Both the position numbers and the translations under genes were made by a program. A stretch of 14,015 nt of DNA from NCBI GenBank assembly GCA_002478565.1, contig DLPC01000002.1:349-14363 (forward strand). Direction: 5' to 3'. The notes beneath the pieces are model-generated. The model was not told the origin of the DNA and did not search any database. It saw only the letters and a program-made list of their open reading frames with translations. Below are positions 1 to 7,899 of this stretch, piece after piece. Position 1 is the stretch's first letter, and the number at the start of each line of letters is the position of its first letter. The stretch comes from Flavobacteriales bacterium UBA7468. GTDB taxonomy: Bacteria > Bacteroidota > Bacteroidia > Flavobacteriales_D > Crocinitomicaceae.

Positions 1-3000
1 CCGCTGTTGTCATTAACCGTATAGGTAATGGATGCAGGGCCATTGTAGTTTGCAGCTGGGTAGAAGGTAAGCACCCCAGCATTTACAGAGAATACACCCG
101 CAGTTGTACTGATCGACGTTTGTTGACCAGGTGTTGCTGGGTCAAGATCTACACTATTGACGTTAATCGTTCCATCTTGATCGACATCATTACTCGTCAT
201 ATTTAATATGGCTGGCGTATCTTCATTGGTGGTTGCTGCATCGTTGTTTGCAACAGGAATACAGTTAGGTACAGCATTAATTGTCATTGAAGAGGATGCA
301 GCGGAAACACAAGAGATGTCTGCAGTTCTGCGGACAGTAACAGTATAGTTGCCCGGAGCAAGACCAGCAAAAGTCAACCCAGCTTGGTATGTACCGCCAT
401 TGATTGCATATTCTAATGCACCTGTTGGTGCGCTTACTACAATAGTTCCAGTTGGTGTTCCACAAATAGGTTGTGCAGTCACAGAGGCAGTCGGTGCAGC
501 AGGTGCACCAAGTGCAGCGTTTAGTGTAATTGAAGTGCCAGCAGTAATACAAGTGTTGTCAGTTGTACTTCTTACAGTGATTGGGTAAGTTCCCGCTGCT
601 AAACCTGTAAATGCGTTAGAAGCCTGATAAGCACCACCTACTGCGTACTCAACACCAGTTTGAGTAGCAAAAGTAATGGTACCAGTAGTTACGGCACAAG
701 TTGGTTGCGTTGCTGTAGCTGTTGGAGTTGTAGGTAGAGCAGTAACAGTAACTGTTGCAGTAGTTGTAGCATTAGCACAACCACCAGTTCCAGTAATGGT
801 ATAAGTAATGACAGAAGTACCAGCAGCAACACCTGCCACTGCACCCGTTGAAGCATTGATAGTTGCTACGGCAGGAGTAGCAGAAGACCAGCTACCACCC
901 GTTACAGAAGAAGAGAGTGTTGAAGAACCGTTAGCACAGATCGCTGTTGTTCCAGAGATTGTTCCCGCGGACGGTGCAGCAGTAACCGTCCCTGTCAACG
1001 AAACAGTTTGTGCAGTTGCTCCCGTTGATGTAATGCTCAAGGAGCCATTTACACTTCCTACTGAAGCAGTACTAGCAAGTCTTACATAAACTGTTGTAGC
1101 GGATAGTGTTCCACTAGCTGTAATAGTAACAGTACTAGCATACCCCGAACCTGAATTCAAGCTAACTTCATATCCATTAGGTGCGGTTACTGTAACATTG
1201 GCTGTTAAACTTGAACCAGAAACACTGATTGTTTGAGAAGCAGATGCCGAACCTGAACAACTTGCAAAACTCGTTAGAGATGATGAATTAACAGAAATTG
1301 CAGCTGCTGATTGAACAGTTACAGCGTAGGTGGTTGATTGCCCACAGTAAGTATAGGTTATGGTTACCGATCCTGCAGCAACGCCACTCACTAATCCAGA
1401 ACTATTCACTGTTGCAGTGTTTGTATTGGATGAAGACCAAGTACCGCCACTCACAGCATTTGAAAGTTGAAGCGTAGATCCCGCAAGAACTGTATTGTTT
1501 CCAGTAATTTCTGGGAAATAGCCCGCAACAAAGTTACTTGAAGCGCCATTTAGTGCAAAAGAAGTAATTGTGCCATTAGTTCCGGCCGATACACTATTTG
1601 TTAAAGTTGTAATTCCAGTATTATTGCCACTTGCAACCCCTTGATTAAAATTATAATAGGCAAGTAAGTTCGCTTCGTTACCAACATATTGAGTTGAAAG
1701 GTTTGCACTAATTTGAGCAGCTGTTCTTGCCACTGACCAGCAACGTACCTCATCAATTCGACCATTAAACAATGTGTTGTTAGTAGAAGAACCTACCATT
1801 TTACCACCTATGATGCGCGGTGAAGCGTTTTGACCGGTAGCTGTGTTTGTTACAGTAGCAGCATCTTCAACACCATTGATGAACATTTTAACTGTTCCTC
1901 CTTGACGTGTTATGGCAACGTGGGTCCATTTATTTAAAGGAATTGGTGTTTGAGAGTCTAGCCCGGCAATCCAAGTTGAACCGTTTCCAAAGTTGGCGTG
2001 TAGCTTATTGGCGCTTGTGATTGCCATAGCGGAAACGCCTTCCTTAGTAAAGATTTCAGAATAAGCTAGGGAAGAACCTTGCCAATAAACCCATGCTTCT
2101 GTCGTGATATCCGAGAAGCCCTCGATGACATCTCCAACATTTACGTAGTCATCGGTTCCATCAAAATGAAGTGAATTGTTGAAAACAACTGTTAAGGCGC
2201 TACGGCTGCTACTAACACATCCGTTTGCGTTGGTTGCTTGCGCATAGTAAGTAGTTCCCGAAACAAGTGCAGTTGATGTGGCTAGTGCTGATCCTCCGGT
2301 TGCGGCACTAAACCATTGAATGGTTTCTCCACTGCCAGCAGTTGCAATTAAATCAGCAACGGTATTTCCCGGACAAACAAGTTGAGGCGAGCTCACCGTT
2401 GGTGTACTTGGAAGTGCATTGATTGTTACAGTTCTAGTCGCAGTTGCATCTGCACAACCACCAGTACCAGTTACTGTATATGTAATAGTTGCTGTACCTG
2501 CAGCAACTCCGGTTACAACCCCAGTGGAAGGATCAACAGTAGCAATGGCTGAATTAGAACTTGACCAAGTTCCGGTTGTCGTTACAGTTCTACCATTTGT
2601 CCAGTTTGAAGTGCTTCCAGTTAATGCAAAGTTATTCAATGTGCCATTCACTGGCGCACCATTTAAGTAGTTAGCACCGCTGTAATCTGTCAAAGAAGTT
2701 ACTCCTGTATTGGTTTGATTTGCCACACCTTGATCGAATTTATATAGCATCCTTAAATCCGCTTGCGGCGAAAGTGTTGCATTCATGTTGTCTTGAATTT
2801 GCGCCTGTGTTCTAGCACTGGACCAAATTCTTAATTCACCCATTTTAACATCAGATGTTTGGGCACCGCCCCAATTATCTTTACCTATATAACAATTATT
2901 ACGTGTTGCATTTACGGTATTCAATGACCATGAATTACTGGAGGCTGTAAGGACACCATTTATATAAATTCCTGCAAATGCACCATTTCTAACGCCTGCT

Positions 3001-4760
3001 ATGTGAACCCATTGATTTAAGGGTAATGTTGTACTACTTATAATATACTCCTGTTGACCTGATGCATTAAAATTCACAAAACCAGGTTTACCATTTGTTG
3101 ACTCACTTAGCATTAGAACAACGTTGCTATTATTGGAGCCATTTCCAAAATCAATGAAGCGTTGGTACGAAACGTGAGATTTGACATAAACCCAACCCTC
3201 GATAGTATATGTATTATCTTCGAAATAAACCCCTGCAGGAACAGATACATAATCATTGCTACCATCAAAATCTAATGCCCTTCCAGTTATTGAAGTCCCT
3301 ACTGTATTGTTCGCGGAAGTAAATGTTGTAGTTGCCCCAATACAAATATTCTGATTACCCGAAAGTGTTCCAGCCGATGGCGCAGCTGTTACAGTTACCG
3401 TTCTAGTAGCAGTTGCATTTGCGCAACCCCCTGTTCCAGTAACGGTGTAGGTAATTGTAGCCGTACCTGCGGCAACACCTGTAATTACACCACTTGCATC
3501 AATGCTAGCGACTGTAATATCTGAACTAGACCAAGAACCACCATTTACACTTGAACTAAATGTTGTTGTAGCCCCCACACAAACCGCTTGATTCCCTGAG
3601 AGCGTACCTGCTGATGGTAACGGAGTGATTGTTAAGACCATTGCGTCAGATGCTGAGCCAGTTCCGGTAACAGTCATTGTAAGAGTTACTGATCCGGCGG
3701 CAATATCTGCTGCACTTGGCGTGTAAGTGGCAGTTGTAGTTGTCCCATTCGTAAAAGTACCTGTACCGGAAGTTGTCCAAGCAATTGTTCCGTTATTGGC
3801 AACACCGGAGGTTGTAAAAGTGTTTCCGGCACATATACTTGCGTCTGCACCTGCATTCGAAGCAGGAGTATTGCTATCGTTATCAGTAATTGAAACAACG
3901 CCTGCACCATCCAAAATAGATGCATTTATTGGGTCTGATAATGTAACATTTATTGTTTCAATGGTTTCAACTGTTGCATCATCAGTAATTGAGATTGTAA
4001 ATGTTCTTGAAGTTTGACCTGGTGCGAAAGTCAGAGTTCCTGTGGCCGCAGTATAGTCAGATCCAGCCGTTGCTGTTCCATTTGAAGTTGTATAAACAAC
4101 GGTGATTGTATTTGTACTTGACGCAGAAAGTGATACAGTAACTGTTGCCGTGCCAGCACCTTCGTTTACTGTAACATCTGCCACTGACAACTTTCCAAAA
4201 GTTGCTAAATAATTATTCAATAAATCCAAAAGTCCCGAAGTTGCAGCATTCCCAGTAACTTCCCCTGCGCTATTTCCCGATTGAGGAATAGTGAGGGTTT
4301 GACCGTTGAAAGTGAGTCCAATATATTTAGTATCTGTAATATTGTATGTTGCTGAACCGTTATTGCCATTGGTCGCAAGTGTGAGATTCGTTCCTGTTTG
4401 TGGTTGAAAACAAAGCGTAGTTACTGATCCACTAGGCGCTCTCCATTTAACAAATCCGTTAACTGTATGCTCTACGCCATTATTGTCCGTAATCAATACC
4501 ATACCGATGATATCATTACCCTGCGCAACAAAGATATTTGAAGAGGAGTTTTGTGCGAATTGTATGTTAGTCCACCCCAGACCACTTACCCCAGATAGGT
4601 AAAAAGAGTTTGAGGAAACATTGTTTGCGGTATTATTTCCAACAAAACCATTACTAAATGGAACGGTAATTAGGTTCTGCGAAACCGCTAAAAATGAGAT
4701 ACTTGCAAAGAAAATAGTGAGTAGCAATTGTTTGCCACGACTGAGTAGTGAAGTTTGCAT
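1..4760 (-). CDS. Giant modular secreted/surface protein with Calx-beta, Ig-like, two LamG and SprB-like domains (3' end outside window)
   Basis: Reading the minus strand from ATG at 4760 gives at least 1586 codons without a stop; the C-terminus lies beyond the left edge. Residues 1-27 form a signal peptide (hydrophobic LLLTIFF core, likely cleavage before QNLITV). Then follow an unrecognised N-terminal region (about 28-187), a Calx-beta domain (188-296, with NEGAGTATVTV, GSDY and a closing ITDND), a Thr/Ser-rich PKD/Ig-like repeat (297-380), a BIG2-like repeat, LamG jellyroll 1 (about 490-660), more Ig-like repeats, LamG jellyroll 2 (about 860-1053), further Ig-like repeats, two SprB-like repeats (1342-1497) and the start of a cadherin-like VANNDAATTNEDTPA module (from about 1500). 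Such proteins in Bacteroidota are usually exported by the type IX system and act in adhesion, gliding or glycan binding. That is inference here, because the C-terminal sorting domain is not visible. The gene appears to be transcribed alone from the promoter at 4779-4810. Confidence 0.93.
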   Translation of the reverse strand, partial: MQTSLLSRGKQLLLTIFFASISFLAVSQNLITVPFSNGFVGNNTANNVSSNSFYLSGVSGLGWTNIQFAQNSSSNIFVAQGNDIIGMVLITDNNGVEHTVNGFVKWRAPSGSVTTLCFQPQTGTNLTLATNGNNGSATYNITDTKYIGLTFNGQTLTIPQSGNSAGEVTGNAATSGLLDLLNNYLATFGKLSVADVTVNEGAGTATVTVSLSASSTNTITVVYTTSNGTATAGSDYTAATGTLTFAPGQTSRTFTISITDDATVETIETINVTLSDPINASILDGAGVVSITDNDSNTPASNAGADASICAGNTFTTSGVANNGTIAWTTSGTGTFTNGTTTTATYTPSAADIAAGSVTLTMTVTGTGSASDAMVLTITPLPSAGTLSGNQAVCVGATTTFSSSVNGGSWSSSDITVASIDASGVITGVAAGTATITYTVTGTGGCANATATRTVTVTAAPSAGTLSGNQNICIGATTTFTSANNTVGTSITGRALDFDGSNDYVSVPAGVYFEDNTYTIEGWVYVKSHVSYQRFIDFGNGSNNSNVVLMLSESTNGKPGFVNFNASGQQEYIISSTTLPLNQWVHIAGVRNGAFAGIYINGVLTASSNSWSLNTVNATRNNCYIGKDNWGGAQTSDVKMGELRIWSSARTQAQIQDNMNATLSPQADLRMLYKFDQGVANQTNTGVTSLTDYSGANYLNGAPVNGTLNNFALTGSTSNWTNGRTVTTTGTWSSSNSAIATVDPSTGVVTGVAAGTATITYTVTGTGGCADATATRTVTINALPSTPTVSSPQLVCPGNTVADLIATAGSGETIQWFSAATGGSALATSTALVSGTTYYAQATNANGCVSSSRSALTVVFNNSLHFDGTDDYVNVGDVIEGFSDITTEAWVYWQGSSLAYSEIFTKEGVSAMAITSANKLHANFGNGSTWIAGLDSQTPIPLNKWTHVAITRQGGTVKMFINGVEDAATVTNTATGQNASPRIIGGKMVGSSTNNTLFNGRIDEVRCWSVARTAAQISANLSTQYVGNEANLLAYYNFNQGVASGNNTGITTLTNSVSAGTNGTITSFALNGASSNFVAGYFPEITGNNTVLAGSTLQLSNAVSGGTWSSSNTNTATVNSSGLVSGVAAGSVTITYTYCGQSTTYAVTVQSAAAISVNSSSLTSFASCSGSASASQTISVSGSSLTANVTVTAPNGYEVSLNSGSGYASTVTITASGTLSATTVYVRLASTASVGSVNGSLSITSTGATAQTVSLTGTVTAAPSAGTISGTTAICANGSSTLSSSVTGGSWSSATPAVATINASTGAVAGVAAGTSVITYTITGTGGCANATTTATVTVTALPTTPTATATQPTCAVTTGTITFATQTGVEYAVGGAYQASNAFTGLAAGTYPITVRSTTDNTCITAGTSITLNAALGAPAAPTASVTAQPICGTPTGTIVVSAPTGALEYAINGGTYQAGLTFAGLAPGNYTVTVRRTADISCVSAASSSMTINAVPNCIPVANNDAATTNEDTPAILNMTSNDVDQDGTINVNSVDLDPATPGQQTSISTTAGVFSVNAGVLTFYPAANYNGPASITYTVNDNS
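274..737 (-). repeat. Two tandem SprB-like protein repeats
   Basis: Two units of about 77 residues lie head to tail (about 737-510 and 509-274). Each follows the order: Pro/Thr-rich linker, T-x-Q-P-x-C, G-T-I, V/L-E-Y-A-(V/I)-(G/N)-G-x-Y-Q-A, a F-x-G-L-A-x-G-x-Y spacer, V-R-x-T, then a second Cys. This matches the SprB repeat pattern of gliding and surface proteins in Bacteroidota. The two units differ clearly at DNA level, so the duplication is old. Confidence 0.75.
742..985 (-). repeat. Ig-like (BIG2-type) repeat, copy nearest the C-terminus
   Basis: This unit begins APSAGTISG and ends in a VAAGTSVITYTITGTGGCANA block. The DNA at about 742-835 is visibly similar to 2427-2520 and 3397-3490, where the same Val/Ala/Gly/Thr-rich block is encoded. 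Internal recombination between these copies would be possible. Confidence 0.75.
2410..2600 (-). repeat. Ig-like (BIG2-type) repeat, C-terminal part separated from its front by LamG 1
   Basis: This encodes TTTGTWSSSNSAIATVDPST followed by GVVTGVAAGTATITYTVTG. The usual front part of the unit (SAGTLSGNQNICIGATTTF) lies at about 3386-3313, on the other side of the first LamG domain. The unit therefore appears split by the LamG insertion. Confidence 0.65.
3391..3625 (-). repeat. Ig-like (BIG2-type) repeat, complete copy
   Basis: This unit starts PSAGTLSGNQAVCVGATTTF, contains GGSWSSSDITVASIDASG and ends VAAGTATITYTVTGTGGCAN. It is the intact version against which the split copy at 2410-2600 can be recognised. 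Confidence 0.75.
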
Positions 4761-4778
4761 ATAGTTATAATTGTAAAA

Positions 4779-4810
4779 CAAAGATAGGGCTAAACGGGTT
4801 ATTCTCCCAA
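4779..4810 (-). promoter_or_regulatory. Predicted Bacteroidota-type promoter of the giant surface-protein gene
   Basis: On the minus strand TATCTTTG (4786-4779) matches the TAnnTTTG -7 element, with TTG (4810-4808) 21 nt upstream as the -33 element. Transcription would begin near 4774, giving a 5' leader of about 14 nt before the ATG at 4760. This is assigned by motif only. Confidence 0.55.
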
Positions 4811-4828
4811 AATACAGGCCCTAACCAT

Positions 4829-4846
4829 ATTTTATCTATATAAAAT
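4829..4846. other. AT-only inverted repeat downstream of the transglycosylase-like gene
   Basis: ATTTTAT-ctat-ATAAAAT is a perfect 7-bp inverted repeat with a 4-nt centre, starting 8 nt past the stop codon of the minus-strand gene ending at 4855. It has no G/C pairs and no clean U-tract, so it would be a weak terminator at best. It could also be a chance structure in AT-rich DNA. Confidence 0.35.
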
Positions 4847-4854
4847 CTATATGT

Positions 4855-5985
4855 CTACTTGCTGATTTTTTCTGACAAATATGGGAATTCTTCTAATAAT
4901 TCGCCAGAATAATAGAAGTCATAAGCTACGCCACCGAAGGTGTATTCTTTGTCACGGATCATGAAGTTGGAGCCGCCGACTGATGGGTATTTTTTGGGTT
5001 TAGACTTATTGTAACCGAGGTTGAATATAGATGCAAGAATTTCAGGACGGTCGTCAATGGGGTAGCCTGCTTTTTGCCATTGCGTGGCTATTTGGCGGAT
5101 AAAAATTCCGGCGTAGAGGTATGAATAATAGTGGTCTTTGTATTGAACAAGACGTTTTACTCTTAAACTCAGTGTATCGTTATGAGCATTATTGTAATTT
5201 CTTGTAGAATCGTAGTCGAGTAGGTGCTCGTATTTTGCGCCGCAGTAAAAAGGGCTACTTGGGTCTTGAAGGTAATTTTCAATATTTCGGGCAGTTTGTT
5301 CTTTGATGCCAGTTACCCCAAACGACATATTGGTTTCTAGCGCCAAAGTTTTCAATGGAGCAACCAGATCCTTGAAGCGCTCTCTTCTAGAATTAAATAG
5401 GCGCACTTGTTCGCCCACTAAACAAGCGACAATCATTCGAGGTTCAACCCCGCAAGCTGCCGCAGCAGAGTCAATGTATTTTTTGTCTTTGGCAACGGCC
5501 TCCTTGAAATAGGACCACTCAATGAAATTCATCCATTCAAACGCATTGCCGCCTTTGGCCATGTTCTGATTATTGTTTTTGGACAGTATTTCACGCAGTC
5601 TTCTTTGATAACTTTTATTGTCTTTGAGTTTCAGATCGACCGCAGCCAACATTTGAAATGCAATTTTTTCACTTTTTGATTGAGCCCAAGCATCTAAAAT
5701 TGTGCGCGCATTTTTTGGGTAATATTCATTGACAAGATTAATGCGCTGCAGAATTTCATTGCGGTATTTGACCAATGAAGCACTATCCACCTTGAAGTTT
5801 TGATTGTACTTGTCATGCATTTCTTGGAAATAGCGGTTGTTGTTGTCAACCAAGCCTTTGTCATCAGTAAGTCTGAGTTTCAGCGCAAAGTAGATACCAA
5901 CCAACACGACTCCATAACCTGCAAAACTGTACAGCGCAATATTATAGGGAATTTTAAACCATTTACTTTGAATAAGACGCTTCAT
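4855..5985 (-). CDS. Membrane-anchored lysozyme/lytic-transglycosylase-like protein
   Basis: The protein has 376 aa. Residues about 15-36 (ALYSFAGYGVVLVGIYFAL) form one N-terminal membrane helix with no clear cleavage site, so the rest probably faces the periplasm. Residues 40-150 are charged and helical. From about 165 the pattern is lysozyme-like: a helix with GVEPRMIVACLVGEQ, where E192 is a candidate catalytic glutamate, then SFGVTGIKEQTARNIENYL (221-239), resembling the S-x-G-x-x-x-I...TA segment of SLT-type enzymes. The C-terminal half contains YLYAGIFIRQIATQW, an EILASIFNLGYNKSKP segment and YYSGELLEEFPY. If active it would cleave peptidoglycan glycan strands. Fold and activity are inferred from motif shape; I cannot name the exact family. 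The ATG at 5985 is followed directly by the membrane helix. The gene is divergent from the carbonic-anhydrase-like gene, with 73 nt between the two starts. Confidence 0.7.
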   Translation of the reverse strand: MKRLIQSKWFKIPYNIALYSFAGYGVVLVGIYFALKLRLTDDKGLVDNNNRYFQEMHDKYNQNFKVDSASLVKYRNEILQRINLVNEYYPKNARTILDAWAQSKSEKIAFQMLAAVDLKLKDNKSYQRRLREILSKNNNQNMAKGGNAFEWMNFIEWSYFKEAVAKDKKYIDSAAAACGVEPRMIVACLVGEQVRLFNSRRERFKDLVAPLKTLALETNMSFGVTGIKEQTARNIENYLQDPSSPFYCGAKYEHLLDYDSTRNYNNAHNDTLSLRVKRLVQYKDHYYSYLYAGIFIRQIATQWQKAGYPIDDRPEILASIFNLGYNKSKPKKYPSVGGSNFMIRDKEYTFGGVAYDFYYSGELLEEFPYLSEKISK

Positions 5986-6046
5986 GTCGAGAAATAAGAA
6001 CGCGGTTTATACGAAACTTTACGTATTAAGTTACAAGGGCTTTTGC

Positions 6047-6054
6047 TACCTTTG
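6047..6054 (+). promoter_or_regulatory. Candidate -7 element directly in front of the carbonic-anhydrase-like gene
   Basis: TACCTTTG matches TAnnTTTG and ends only 4 nt before the ATG at 6059, so the predicted transcription start falls on or next to the start codon. The -33 position has only TTA (6026-6028, 18 nt upstream). If used, this promoter would give a leaderless or nearly leaderless mRNA. Confidence 0.4.
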
Positions 6055-6058
6055 CTTT

Positions 6059-6580
6059 ATGGCACTTATAAAAGCTTGCAGAGGATTTTCCCCTCAAATT
6101 GGCCCTGATTGTTTCTTAGCAGAAAACGCTACTGTGGTGGGTGATGTCATCATCGGCGAACAATGTTCTGTTTGGTTTTCAGCTGTTGTTAGAGGTGATG
6201 TCAATTCCATTCGAATGGGCAACAAAGTCAATATCCAAGATGGAGCTGTGTTGCATTGTACGTATGAAAAAACCAAACTTAACATCGGCAACAATGTTTC
6301 CATTGGTCATAATGCTTTGGTTCATGGTTGCACCATTGAAGACAACGTTCTTATTGGAATGGGTTCTATCGTCATGGACAACTGTTACATTGAGGCAAAT
6401 TCAATTGTAGCTGCCGGAGCGGTTCTTACGGAAGGGACACGCGTCGAATCTTGGAGCATTTATGCCGGTATTCCCGCGAAAAAAATCAAAACACTGTCTC
6501 CAGAATTATTTGCTGGCGAGGTGCAGCGCATTGCCAATAATTATGTGCTTTACTCCAGTTGGTTCAAAGAGAACCCTTAA
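6059..6580 (+). CDS. Gamma-carbonic-anhydrase-like hexapeptide-repeat protein
   Basis: The protein has 173 aa, the usual length of the gamma-CA/YrdA/PaaY group. It is built almost wholly of left-handed beta-helix hexapeptides (for example ATVVGDVIIGEQCSVW, VNIQDGAVLHC, NVLIGMGSIVMDN) with a C-terminal helix (SPELFAGEVQRIANNYVLYS). The three metal-binding histidines of the family are present: H66 (VLHC), H84 (IGHN) and H89 (LVHGC), as is the conserved VVRGDVNSI stretch. Family members form trimers with zinc or iron between subunits; some hydrate CO2 and many have unproven activity. The frame is open upstream to an ATG at 5984, but that adds 25 residues without family similarity and overlaps the divergent gene, so MALIKACRGFSPQIG at 6059 is preferred. 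It lies 21 nt upstream of the aminopeptidase gene and may be co-transcribed with it. Confidence 0.9.
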   Translation: MALIKACRGFSPQIGPDCFLAENATVVGDVIIGEQCSVWFSAVVRGDVNSIRMGNKVNIQDGAVLHCTYEKTKLNIGNNVSIGHNALVHGCTIEDNVLIGMGSIVMDNCYIEANSIVAAGAVLTEGTRVESWSIYAGIPAKKIKTLSPELFAGEVQRIANNYVLYSSWFKENP

Positions 6581-6601
6581 ATTTACTTTCAAATTCACCT
6601 T

Positions 6602-7894
6602 ATGAAATACGATCGCATCGACAAAGCACTCTATATCGCCAATCGTCAAAAATTTACGGCTCAAATGGCGGCAAATACTTTGGCAGTTTTCAATTCTAAC
6701 GATATCTATCCGGTTTCAGCAGACAGTACTTTGCCATTTGCACAGCACCGCGATATCCTTTATTTGTCGGGTGTTGATCAAGAAGAATCTATACTTGTGT
6801 TGTTTCCAAATGCAAGTAACCCGGCTCACCGAGAAGTACTCTTTTTAAAAGAAACATCAGAACTCATTGCCATTTGGGAGGGTGAAAAGTTGACCAAACA
6901 AACAGCGTTTGAAACTTCTGGTATCCAGACTGTTTATTGGTTACAACAATTCCCAACGATTTTCAAGCAACTCATGGCCGAGGCTCAGGGTATTTACTTG
7001 AACACCAATGAGCATTTGCGTGCCAACACAGAAGTTGAGACACGCGAAGACCGCTTTATCAAACAAGTCAAGCAAGACTACCCAGCGCATCAGGTCTATA
7101 AATCGGCGCCAATCATGCACAAGATCCGATCGGTCAAACACCAAATTGAGCTTGACCTCATGCAAACAGCCTGTAACATCACTGAGGCAGGTGTCCGCAG
7201 ATTATTGGGCTTCATCAAACCAGGTGTTTGGGAATACGAAATTGAGGCCGAATTGGCACACGAGTTTTTACGCAAGCGCTCAAAGGGCTTTGCTTATACG
7301 CCAATCATCGCTTCGGGTAAAAATGCATGCGTCTTACATTACATTGAAAACAACCAGCAGTGTCAAGATGGCGACGTCATCTTACTCGATGTCGGTGCTG
7401 AATATGCCAATTACAGTTCTGACCTCACGCGTTGTATTCCAGTAAATGGCCGTTTTACTGAGCGCCAAAAAGCAGTTTATAATGCAGTACTTCATGTCAA
7501 AAACGAAGCAACAAAATTACTGGTACCAGGAACTATCATGGCCGAATACCACAGACAAGTTGGGCACTTAATGGAAGAACAATTGGTCAATCTGGGCTTG
7601 ATTTCCATGGACGACATCAAAAATCAAGATCCTGCTTGGCCAGCCTACAAAAAGTATTTTATGCACGGCACCTCACATTTCTTGGGCCTCGACACCCACG
7701 ATGTAGGTTTGTGGCATGAGCCAATTGCCGCCAATATGGTCTTTACTGTTGAGCCTGGAATTTATATTCCGGAAGAAGGTTTAGGCATTCGACTCGAAGA
7801 CGACGTAGTGGTTCAGGCCAGCGGCACACCTTTCAATCTTATGGGTAATATTCCGATCGAAGCGGAAGAGATCGAGAGTTTGATGAACGCCTAA
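6602..7894 (+). CDS. pepP: Xaa-Pro aminopeptidase (aminopeptidase P, peptidase family M24B)
   Basis: The protein has 430 aa, close to the 440 of E. coli PepP. It removes the N-terminal residue of peptides with proline in second position, in the cytoplasm. Residues 1-170 are the aminopeptidase P N-terminal domain (PFAQHRDILYLSGVDQEESILVLFP). Residues about 176-425 are the pita-bread catalytic domain. All five expected dinuclear-metal ligands are visible: D263 (LLDVGAEY), D274 (YSSDLTR), H359 (HGTSHFLG), E384 (TVEPGIYI) and E399 (GIRLEDDV). The supporting histidines H246 (VLHY) and H366 (DTHDVG) are also present. No signal peptide is seen. The hydrolase gene starts 5 nt after the stop, so the two are probably one transcript. 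Confidence 0.95.
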   Translation: MKYDRIDKALYIANRQKFTAQMAANTLAVFNSNDIYPVSADSTLPFAQHRDILYLSGVDQEESILVLFPNASNPAHREVLFLKETSELIAIWEGEKLTKQTAFETSGIQTVYWLQQFPTIFKQLMAEAQGIYLNTNEHLRANTEVETREDRFIKQVKQDYPAHQVYKSAPIMHKIRSVKHQIELDLMQTACNITEAGVRRLLGFIKPGVWEYEIEAELAHEFLRKRSKGFAYTPIIASGKNACVLHYIENNQQCQDGDVILLDVGAEYANYSSDLTRCIPVNGRFTERQKAVYNAVLHVKNEATKLLVPGTIMAEYHRQVGHLMEEQLVNLGLISMDDIKNQDPAWPAYKKYFMHGTSHFLGLDTHDVGLWHEPIAANMVFTVEPGIYIPEEGLGIRLEDDVVVQASGTPFNLMGNIPIEAEEIESLMNA

Positions 7895-7899
7895 TTTCA

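Noticed and set aside
277..3925. Minus-strand frames at 277-552 and 3686-3925
   Set aside because: They lie within the giant gene in other frames. The first is rich in Cys/Trp/Tyr in a way typical of a shifted frame.
349..4017. Plus-strand Ala/Val/Pro-rich open frames at 349-588, 808-1089, 2419-2670 and 3727-4017
   Set aside because: They are antisense to the giant minus-strand gene. Their composition is what results from reading Thr/Ser/Gly/Val repeat codons backwards, and they show no domain or start signals.
1..4760. CRISPR or tandem-repeat array in the repetitive left third
   Set aside because: The repeats are protein-coding, imperfect, of varied spacing and stay in one open frame; no regular short repeat-spacer pattern is seen.
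4786..4822. Rho-independent terminator in the AGGGC...GCCCT region between the two left-hand minus genes
   Set aside because: The 5-bp stem has a 27-nt loop and no following T run on the relevant strand, and the region is better explained by the promoter at 4779-4810.
5984..6058. Longer N-terminus of the carbonic-anhydrase-like gene starting at 5984
   Set aside because: The family normally starts at the position of residue M26. The extension overlaps the divergent gene's start and the predicted -7 element.
7008..7445. Plus-strand 145-aa frame inside the aminopeptidase gene
   Set aside because: It is a shifted frame within a gene whose catalytic motifs are all intact; composition is Ser/Arg-rich with no recognisable motif.
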